Shown here: one piece after another, positions 34,259 to 41,373 of the stretch
Position numbering within the stretch: position 1 is the first letter of the stretch
Layout of the letters: the number at the start of each line of letters is the position of its first letter
NCBI GenBank assembly: GCA_947449735.1
Contig: CANFTB010000014.1
Coordinates: 1 to 64,000 of the forward strand
Origin: Chthoniobacteraceae bacterium
GTDB lineage: Bacteria; Verrucomicrobiota; Verrucomicrobiia; Chthoniobacterales; Chthoniobacteraceae
Direction of reading: 5' to 3'
Length of the DNA stretch: 64,000 nt
Notes under the pieces: model-generated
Told to the model about the DNA's origin: nothing
Seen by the model: only the letters and a program-made list of their open reading frames with translations
The model's database searches: none
Translations under genes and position numbers: made by a program

Positions 34259-37200
34259 TCAGGGCCTCGCGGGTGTTGCCGGAGGCGTGGGCGTGTGCGT
34301 GCCGATGGTGAAGGCGTCGCGACTGATTCCAAGTGTGGCGTTCACTGCGTTCTTGAACGCGGCGTTGTCCATCGCGGCGGTTTGAGTTGGAAGCGCGATG
34401 GTGGTGGTGCCGTATTTCACACCGGTGAGGATGTTGACCTGTCCGCGGACTGCCGAGGCGAAATCACCCGAGGTGCCGGGCCGCGCCGCAACCAACCCTT
34501 GGGATGAATTCAGATTCACTGAGGATCCGTCTTTGAATGACACGTCTTTCAGGACGACGGTGGCGGCGTCCAGTGTGGTGACTGCTGCGTTTGAAAGGTT
34601 GGTGTTGTTGAGCAGGATCTGGTTCGCCGCCCACATCGAGATATTCAGCGTGGCGGTGTCGTCCGGCTTCGTGCGGCGGTAGAAGGTGGTGTCCCTGACC
34701 GTGATATCCCCGGTCTTCGAAACAATGTTCACAAGGTTGGCTGTGAATGCGGACTTGCTGAGGCCGTTGGTAGTCGTGATGCCTTCGACGGTCACATCGC
34801 CAGCTGCGGTGAGAGTCACGTTGGACGCGTCGACCACTCCGTACTGGATGGAGATGCTTCCTGTCGTCGCCTGGGCCCAGAACACGCTGCCCGGAAGGTT
34901 GCTCTGGGGCGCCTGAATCACGGACTGCTTCAAGAGGATGTCCACGCCGGCCAGAATCGAGGTCGTCAGCGCGGATATGCTGGTGGAATCCTTGATTGTG
35001 ACAGACTTTGCTGCAGTCGCCTTGAACCAGCCTTTCAGGGAGTCGGTTTGGGCCAGTTTTCCGCCGGATATCTCAATCGATTCCCCGGAGGTGAGATCGA
35101 TTTTATCTGCGTAGATCTGGGTGTCCTTCACGAGCATATCCTTCTTGGAACTGCTTGTGAAGGAAGTCTTTGGCTCCGTAGTTTCGACGAGAGTATCGAC
35201 ATCGGGACCGGCGCTTCCGAAAACCGAATTCCACAGCGAAACGGACCCCTTGCTGGAGTTCATGATCCCCGTGACAAGGGCGGAGAATTCGCTGGTCGAT
35301 ACAGAGAGATCGCCTCCTGCCGTTGCCGTGAAGCTTTGATCCGTTTTGAAATCCATCGACGCCACCGACACGCCGCTAATGGTGAGGCCTTCTGCAGCGC
35401 TGAGCAATCCGTCGTCAGTAACGAAGTAGACATCTGTGAGGGACAGGGAGCTTCCGGAAGAGGTAAAATTTACTTTCGGGCCCATGAACGCGAGGTCCTG
35501 CGGCCGGGTGACGCCGAGCGGAACCAGGTTGTAAACGGGCGTTGAAGCGTTGTTGCTGGTTGCCTGCTTGCTAAGGGTGATGGTTTTGTTCTGTGTGTCG
35601 ATGGCTTGGATCGTCGTGCCTTCGGCGATTCCTTCAGCCACTACAGACTGTCCCACGGCCATTCCATCCGTTGAGGCCGTGGAGGCGAAGGTTACCTTGG
35701 AAACTCCGTTGTTGGTCGTGATCGTTCCCTGAACACCGACTCGCGTTGCTGAAATGGCACCTGCGGACTCGAGGATGATTTCTCCGGAAGTGATGGCTGT
35801 GTTCCTAAGACTGATTGCGGGCGCCTTGATGCGGGTGATCCCCATGGGCACATCGGAGTCGAGAGGCCACGGATTCAGAAGAGAAACGCTGTCCAAAGAC
35901 AAAGGCTCCTTTGTCGCCACAGACTTTTCAGAAAGGTTGATGTCACTGCTGTAGCCCGTGCCGGCAACGTAGATTTCGAAGAGAGAAGTCGCCGCCCGCA
36001 CCAAGGAGCCTTTTGCAATCTTGAGGGAATGGCCCGCGCTCAGGATCAATGGTGTGCTCAGGATTTGATCCGTATTTGTGAGGTCAAGATTGTCCACTAA
36101 CGAGACTGTGCCATCAGCGGAGACCCTGAATACATGCTCGTTGTCCGCGAAGTCTACCGACTTCGAAATAGTAACGTCGTTCAGGGCAACAAACGAAGTG
36201 CGGTTCACGGTGCCTGTGAGTGCATCGAGTCCTGCCGGATCCTGAAATGTCACTTCGCCAGTTGTTTCGTTCACGAAATATGCCTTTCCGACCGGAGAAA
36301 GTAGCAAGGGCGATGTGGCGCTCACCTCGTTTTGATAGAGGCTGAGGTTAATATCGATGTCCTTTGCAAAGACCGCCAGATTTACGCCTCCAGTCGCCCT
36401 GTCTCCTGGGATGGATTTCGGAATCTTTCCGCGACTCGAGAGGCCGCTTCCATCAATCTTTAGAATCCAGTCAAACGCTGTGTCTCCGTCTGGATTGGGA
36501 GCAGGGTTCTTTGAAGTTACTGGAACGCTTGAATCAGTGAGGGGCAGTGTCTTCGAGATGGCAGCAGTGAAAGCATCGTTGATAATCTCAGTCACCTTGA
36601 TGGAGCCGTCCTTGAGTCCTTGATCGGTCGGATCCGTGACTGGGGGTTTCACCGGACCAACGACCACCTGCTCAATGGAGTCCTTGATCTTCTGGGCAAT
36701 TTTCTCAGCCGAGAGCGAGATGCGGAAGGCGGCCTCGGGCCGGTCGGTGAGCAGCAAACCCGTGCTGGTGAGGGCACCCATGGAGATTTTGATGTTCTGC
36801 CCGGAAATCGCCGCCTCGATCTTGCCGATGGACGCGAGCGGCTTGGAGAAGCCCTTAACCAGCTTTGATCCACCCACCTGTCCTTTCAGTTCGAAGCTCA
36901 TCGGAGCCGAGGGCGCCTGACCCGGAAGCGCAAAACTCAACTGGCCCGGATTTAAAATGACTCCACCGCCCTTGAGCCCTTTGACCTCTCCCTTGCCTTC
37001 CAGCAGCATCACCTTAAAGCCGCCCGCCTGGTTCGCACCCACAATCATCGTCGTTCCCAGAACAGACGCAGTCGCCCCCGCGCTCTTGATACGGCCGCCC
37101 CCGCGTCCCTTCGGAGAAGCAAAGAGCACGCTGCCCTGGGCGATGTTGACGTCGCGGGAGTCGGCTTCGACGGAGAAAATCGTGTTGGCGCCCACCCGGG

Positions 37201-37438
37201 TCACCGTTTTGTCCTCCGCGACAAGCTCTGCACGAGAGTCTGCCCCGGTTTTGAGCACGTTGGGCGGGGTCAGGACGTCGCCAGCCTTGGCCGGAGTCTC
37301 CGCCTTGGTGGCTGCGTTAATAATGATGCAGTCCTTCACCACCTCGGTGAAGGTCAGGTTCTGGATTCCGGCTGAAAATGCCGCATGCATCGGCAACAGA
37401 CAGACAAGAAGCCAGATTCTGGAAAAATTTTGCATCAT
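34259..37438 (-). CDS. very large exported FecR-domain protein with repetitive beta-rich surface region
   Basis: 1059 residues: signal peptide (about 1-23), a FecR-type domain at about 30-170 (GDVLTPPNVLKTGADSRAEL, TVTRVGANTIFSVE, ASVLGTTMIVGA), a linker, then some 750 residues of Ser/Thr-rich strands with recurring patterns such as VTLTAAGDVTVEGITTT, VNIVSKTGDITVRDTTF and KSVTIKDSTSIS, consistent with a right-handed beta-helix. The last 20 residues are Thr/Pro-rich. No sigma factor, anti-sigma partner or TonB receptor is adjacent, so this is a stand-alone FecR protein, not a signalling one. The start may be the second Met. Its codons look less GC-rich than those of its neighbours. Confidence 0.8.
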   Translation of the reverse strand: MMQNFSRIWLLVCLLPMHAAFSAGIQNLTFTEVVKDCIIINAATKAETPAKAGDVLTPPNVLKTGADSRAELVAEDKTVTRVGANTIFSVEADSRDVNIAQGSVLFASPKGRGGGRIKSAGATASVLGTTMIVGANQAGGFKVMLLEGKGEVKGLKGGGVILNPGQLSFALPGQAPSAPMSFELKGQVGGSKLVKGFSKPLASIGKIEAAISGQNIKISMGALTSTGLLLTDRPEAAFRISLSAEKIAQKIKDSIEQVVVGPVKPPVTDPTDQGLKDGSIKVTEIINDAFTAAISKTLPLTDSSVPVTSKNPAPNPDGDTAFDWILKIDGSGLSSRGKIPKSIPGDRATGGVNLAVFAKDIDINLSLYQNEVSATSPLLLSPVGKAYFVNETTGEVTFQDPAGLDALTGTVNRTSFVALNDVTISKSVDFADNEHVFRVSADGTVSLVDNLDLTNTDQILSTPLILSAGHSLKIAKGSLVRAATSLFEIYVAGTGYSSDINLSEKSVATKEPLSLDSVSLLNPWPLDSDVPMGITRIKAPAISLRNTAITSGEIILESAGAISATRVGVQGTITTNNGVSKVTFASTASTDGMAVGQSVVAEGIAEGTTIQAIDTQNKTITLSKQATSNNASTPVYNLVPLGVTRPQDLAFMGPKVNFTSSGSSLSLTDVYFVTDDGLLSAAEGLTISGVSVASMDFKTDQSFTATAGGDLSVSTSEFSALVTGIMNSSKGSVSLWNSVFGSAGPDVDTLVETTEPKTSFTSSSKKDMLVKDTQIYADKIDLTSGESIEISGGKLAQTDSLKGWFKATAAKSVTIKDSTSISALTTSILAGVDILLKQSVIQAPQSNLPGSVFWAQATTGSISIQYGVVDASNVTLTAAGDVTVEGITTTNGLSKSAFTANLVNIVSKTGDITVRDTTFYRRTKPDDTATLNISMWAANQILLNNTNLSNAAVTTLDAATVVLKDVSFKDGSSVNLNSSQGLVAARPGTSGDFASAVRGQVNILTGVKYGTTTIALPTQTAAMDNAAFKNAVNATLGISRDAFTIGTHTPTPPATPARP

Positions 37439-37516
37439 AGACGGACGGCACTAAGGGAGCAGATTTCGGGCCGTGTTTGGCGTGCGGTGTAACTTTTGGG
37501 TGGAAAGGGGGCGTTT

Positions 37517-39016
37517 TTATGCGTGGTAGACGCCCTCGAGATGCCAGTTTCCTGAAGGGTCCCTTCCGATTCTGGCTAGAAATTTGCCTCTCCGCTCCCT
37601 GAAATTGGCCGAAGTGCAATCCACTGCAACATCCCATTCCTCAAGCGCCCAACAGTCCTCCCTCCACCAGTGCCCGGAAATTCTGTACGGTCCGCGGCAC
37701 TCCGTCACCGGGCCGCTGAAACGTGTTCCGTAAACAAACCGGGGTTTTCCCGCGTTCGACTCGACTTTGATTTCCTGGCGGGGATGCATCCTCCTGAGCG
37801 GAAGTCCCGGGGCCGGGGAATATAGTTCCTTTTGGCGGGGGGACTCCTGCGGAAACGCCGCTTCCGGGTTTTGCAGGTTGAAGTCACCTGGGAGATGGCT
37901 GTCGGCCGGAGCCGGAACCCCCAAATTTCCGCCGACCGTGAGGGCGCGGAGCTTGGCGACGGTTTCGCCGAAACGGTTTGGATCCTTGAGCGGCGTTTGG
38001 AAAAGGTCGAATTGGCGCGGGCTCTGCAACGCGGGTTCGATAGAAAGATGCACCCCGGTGGCGCGGTGGGGCAGTTGGAGCGATTCGATATGAGAAAACA
38101 GGATGCGCCGTAAGACGTCCGGGGCAGCCGTCGGCGCGGGAACTTGTAGGGACAGCCCGTGGGGCGATCCATCTTCCATGTGCAGCGTCAGGGACAGATT
38201 GGAGGCCGCCCTTCGGGTGCTTTCGAGGCGCATGCAAAGAGAGTCAAGGAGGCGGTTGAGAACGAAAAGGAGGGGCTCTAGCGTCTCGATGGGGCTCTCA
38301 AAATCTAAACTTTCCTCGTAGGTGTCCGGGAAGGTTTCGAGGCGCAGCGGCCTTGCTTGGCCCCCTCCGGCGGCCGTCCAAAGCGACATTCCCTCGGGGC
38401 CCAGTCTTTCGAGCGCCTCCTGCCGGGGGAGGGCAAGAAGGTCCATCACCGTGTGGACACCCCAGTCTTGAAGCGTTTTTAAGAGCCGGCGGTCTTGGGA
38501 AAGTTCCGGCAGCGGGATTTTTTTAAGAAAGTCTTGCGCGCTCTGCACGAGCAGAAGCGGTTCCGCTTTTGCCGCGGCAAGTCTGGCAAGGTCTGGCAGC
38601 GGCGCGACGCCGGCCCGCGCCACCAGCTGCGCCGAGAGGAGGGCGTCCAGCGTTCTTGCCACCTCGAGGCGTGCATCGCCGCGGATGTTTCTGAGATCCA
38701 CAGTGCAGACCCCTGGAGCCGTCGATTCGACGGAGGGGGAGAGCATTCCCGCCGTCTGCAGAAGAAGGGCCTGCGTGTTTGCCTCGGCTTTGGCGCACGC
38801 CGGGACGAAGCGCAGATCTGGGCAGCGCGCCAGCGCCTTCGCGCCCGGCATCCCTTCGCCCACACCAAGCGCCCGCGCCGGGGCGTTGGCTGCCAAGACC
38901 TCCCCTTGTTTCGTCGCGGCATTGACGGCCGCGAGCGGCAGGTTGCGCATCTCCGGGTCACAGAAGCGGAGTGCCGCCTGCAGGGGGAATTCCGGAATTT
39001 GAAGGACCGCGTACAT
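37517..39016 (-). CDS. imuB: Y-family polymerase-like protein ImuB
   Basis: 499 residues resembling ImuB, the non-catalytic Y-family partner of the ImuA/DnaE2 mutasome. It starts MYAVLQIPEFPLQAALR, where true polymerases have an invariant Asp pair, and VDLRNIRGDARLE replaces the SVDEA box, so the catalytic acids are missing. The helix-hairpin-helix-like LLKTLQDWGVHTVMDLLAL and C-terminal ISGHWWREDCWALEEWDV fit ImuB. I used ATG 39016; a TTG at 39022 is in frame. No imuA or dnaE2 gene is adjacent. Confidence 0.85.
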   Translation of the reverse strand: MYAVLQIPEFPLQAALRFCDPEMRNLPLAAVNAATKQGEVLAANAPARALGVGEGMPGAKALARCPDLRFVPACAKAEANTQALLLQTAGMLSPSVESTAPGVCTVDLRNIRGDARLEVARTLDALLSAQLVARAGVAPLPDLARLAAAKAEPLLLVQSAQDFLKKIPLPELSQDRRLLKTLQDWGVHTVMDLLALPRQEALERLGPEGMSLWTAAGGGQARPLRLETFPDTYEESLDFESPIETLEPLLFVLNRLLDSLCMRLESTRRAASNLSLTLHMEDGSPHGLSLQVPAPTAAPDVLRRILFSHIESLQLPHRATGVHLSIEPALQSPRQFDLFQTPLKDPNRFGETVAKLRALTVGGNLGVPAPADSHLPGDFNLQNPEAAFPQESPRQKELYSPAPGLPLRRMHPRQEIKVESNAGKPRFVYGTRFSGPVTECRGPYRISGHWWREDCWALEEWDVAVDCTSANFRERRGKFLARIGRDPSGNWHLEGVYHA

Positions 39017-39114
39017 GCGCAAAAGCCGTCTTGGAAATTAGGCGGCGGAGTGCCGCTGCCTGTCATTCGCATTCTAACACACCGTCGCCGGGGAGCGTCG
39101 GTCCGTGGCGTACG

Positions 39115-40221
39115 CTAGGGCGTGCGCCTCAGGACTCGCACCTTGTGTGCCTCGCTGTCTCCGATGAACACGGACCCGTCGTTGTCGACGAAGATCCCGT
39201 GGAGGCGCGCCATTTTGCACTGTAGCGGATCGCCGTCCGCGCCGTCGCCCTTTTCCCCGGTGCCGGCGATGAGCTGCAGGTTGCCGGTGGACGCCTCCAC
39301 CATTCGGACCGAGTGGCTTTCGGTGTCGGCGAGCCAGATGTTGCCGGCTTTGTCGATGGAGATGCCTTTGGGGCCCTTGAGGGTAGCGGAGCGCGCGGGG
39401 CCTCCGTTTCCGCCGAAGCCGCTGGCGCCCGTGCCGGCGATGTGGCTGATCTTGTTCGCCTTGAGGTCGAATTTGAAAACCTGGTTGCCCTCGCGGGTGG
39501 CGAGCCAGAGGTTGCCGTCGGAGTCGAAGTCGAGGGAGCGCGGGCCTTTGAGCGGGGTGCCGGCGATCGGAGACCCGTCGGGGGTTGGGCCGGCGGTGCC
39601 TGTGCCTGCGAACGTCGAGATGTTGCCTGATTTCATGTCGACTTTGCGGATGACGTGGTTGCCGATGTCGCAGATGTAGAGGTCCTGGTCGGGGCCGAAC
39701 TGGATGCTGTGGGGTTGCTTGAGCTGCGCCTGCGTGGCGGGGCCGCCGTCGCCGGTGTAGCCGGCGGTGCCGTTGCCTGCGACGGTGCTGATAATCTTGG
39801 TTTTGAGGTCGACCTTGCGCACCGCGTTGTTGGCCATGTCGACGACGTACATGTTGCCGCTGTGGTCGAAGCGCACTTCATGAGGGAGGTTGAACGTGGC
39901 CTCAAGGGCGGGGCCGCCGTCGCCGGAGTACCCCTTTTTGCCGGAGCCTGCGACGGTGGAAAGGGTCCCGTCGGGCGCGACCCTGCGGATGCGCTGGCCG
40001 GTGTATTCGCAGAACCAGATGGCGCCGTCTGGTCCGCGGACGACGCCGAAAGGGTTGTCGATTTGGGCCTCAAGGGCGGGGCCGCCGTCGCCGGAAAAGC
40101 CTTGTTTTCCGTTGCCTGCGAAGGTTTCGATGCGCCAGCCCGCTGCATTTGCGGGTTGGGGGGCGGAGCAAAGAGTTGTTGCCGCCGAGAGCAGCAGGAG
40201 TGAAAGGGAGCGCAGTTTCAT
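39115..40221 (-). CDS. exported NHL-repeat beta-propeller protein
   Basis: 368 residues with signal peptide (KLRSLSLLLLSAATTLCSA) and a propeller of six NHL blades. Each blade repeats GDGGPA..A.L..P, a GNMYVVDMANNAVRKVD-type strand and ISTVAGNGTAG. Such secreted propellers bind ligands or proteins; no enzyme motif seen. I used ATG 40221 for the signal peptide; the frame is open to 40344. It follows the PmoA-family gene in the same direction. Confidence 0.9.
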   Translation of the reverse strand: MKLRSLSLLLLSAATTLCSAPQPANAAGWRIETFAGNGKQGFSGDGGPALEAQIDNPFGVVRGPDGAIWFCEYTGQRIRRVAPDGTLSTVAGSGKKGYSGDGGPALEATFNLPHEVRFDHSGNMYVVDMANNAVRKVDLKTKIISTVAGNGTAGYTGDGGPATQAQLKQPHSIQFGPDQDLYICDIGNHVIRKVDMKSGNISTFAGTGTAGPTPDGSPIAGTPLKGPRSLDFDSDGNLWLATREGNQVFKFDLKANKISHIAGTGASGFGGNGGPARSATLKGPKGISIDKAGNIWLADTESHSVRMVEASTGNLQLIAGTGEKGDGADGDPLQCKMARLHGIFVDNDGSVFIGDSEAHKVRVLRRTP

Positions 40222-40316
40222 TGGGGTGGACGGTGGACTGCTAGGGTATGCGCCGGGGGGCGTGGTTTCCAAGAAGAGAAGCGGGCCGTGGCCGTTCGTC
40301 GGCGCCGATTCCTTGC

Positions 40317-41264
40317 CTACGGTGTTGCCGCAAACGCCTTCCACTGTTTTTCAATCTTCTCCGGGTTTGCGGCGCCGGAATGAATGTAGAGAGCGTAGCG
40401 CAGCTTCAGCGTTTGTCCCGGGGCGAGGCTGAGTGGGTTGCCGAAGCTGAGCGCGGCGCCCATCCAGCCGTCGTCACGCACATGGAAGGGCACGGGGTGA
40501 TTGTGGTTGGCGGGATGGTCAAACAGCGCGATGCCCTCCTGGACTGAATTTGTCACGGGGCCGGAATAGTCCACCCAGCGGGCTTTCTTTCGAAAACACC
40601 CGGCCTCGTCGACGCCGTCTTCGGAATTCCGGATCGCTCCCCCTCCGTCCTTCACCCCGATTGTTTTTGCCATGCGTACGCCGATCATTCCGAAAGCCGT
40701 GTCGCCGATTTGCACGGCCTCCTTTGCGGGCGTCAGTTGCAGGTCGACCTTGAGCAGCCATTCTCCTTTTTCAAGTGGCTCGACCGTGAGTGTGCGCCGT
40801 TCCTTGAGTACGTCGACACCCTCTTTGGTCCGCCAGAGCGAGGAGGTTTCAACGCTCGCCGACGTGTCTCCGTCTGTGAGCTTTTCAACGCGCTGGTGGA
40901 CGATTTTTGCGCCGCTTGTATCGGCCCAAAAACTGGTTCCGTTGATGTCCGCATGCGAGATCCACACCGAGTTGTGGTGGCTGTGGGTAATCGGGTCGTG
41001 CGGATGCCCCAGGCGGGTGAGCGTGTATCCCGAAGGCCCGGTGATGGGAAACAGGTAGGGGCGCTGCTGGTTCTCGCCAAAGTAGAGCCGTGTCAGCTCC
41101 CTGCGGTCGCACTCGAACGCCACCTGGTCCTGCGGCATCGGAACCGCCTGCACCCTGGGAACCGGCTTGGGTTCGGCGCCTTGCATGGCACAGGTTCCGA
41201 GCGCCAAAAGCACCGCGTAGGCGAATCGGCGTGGGGAGCGTTTATCCCGGAAACGGAATCTCAC
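40317..41264 (-). CDS. exported PmoA-family (DUF6807) protein
   Basis: About 315 residues. Family marks are LYFGENQQRPYLFPITGPSG, THSHHNSVWISHADINGTSF, and FDHPANHNHPVPFHVRDDGW, giving a His-rich likely active or metal site. Despite the name (PmoA, DUF6807) this is not a methane monooxygenase; function is uncharacterised. A signal peptide is readable (FAYAVLLALGTCAM). I prefer GTG 41264; ATG 41309 would put the first residues inside repeat copy B. Same direction as the large heme protein gene upstream. Confidence 0.8.
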   Translation of the reverse strand: MRFRFRDKRSPRRFAYAVLLALGTCAMQGAEPKPVPRVQAVPMPQDQVAFECDRRELTRLYFGENQQRPYLFPITGPSGYTLTRLGHPHDPITHSHHNSVWISHADINGTSFWADTSGAKIVHQRVEKLTDGDTSASVETSSLWRTKEGVDVLKERRTLTVEPLEKGEWLLKVDLQLTPAKEAVQIGDTAFGMIGVRMAKTIGVKDGGGAIRNSEDGVDEAGCFRKKARWVDYSGPVTNSVQEGIALFDHPANHNHPVPFHVRDDGWMGAALSFGNPLSLAPGQTLKLRYALYIHSGAANPEKIEKQWKAFAATP

Positions 41265-41353
41265 GCGGAGACGCTGAGCCGAGGAGGAGAGTAAACAGCT
41301 CTGCTTCATTTGGTTCTGTAAATTCTCTCCGCGTCCTCCGCGGCTCCGCGTGA
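41261..41353. repeat. REPIN-like inverted repeat, copy B
   Basis: Left arm TCACGCGGAGACGCTGAGCC (41261-41280) and right arm ending CTCCGCGGCTCCGCGTGA (41336-41353) are inverted, about 55 bp apart. The arms match those at 28702 and 55113. It lies between the heme protein stop and the PmoA-family gene and overlaps possible starts of the latter. Confidence 0.75.
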
Positions 41354-41373
41354 TACCTTCTTTTCGCCAGTTA

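Noticed and set aside
41264-41309. ATG 41309 as start of the PmoA-family gene
   Set aside because: It would encode 15 residues from repeat copy B without Shine-Dalgarno or similarity to a signal peptide; GTG 41264 preferred but not certain.
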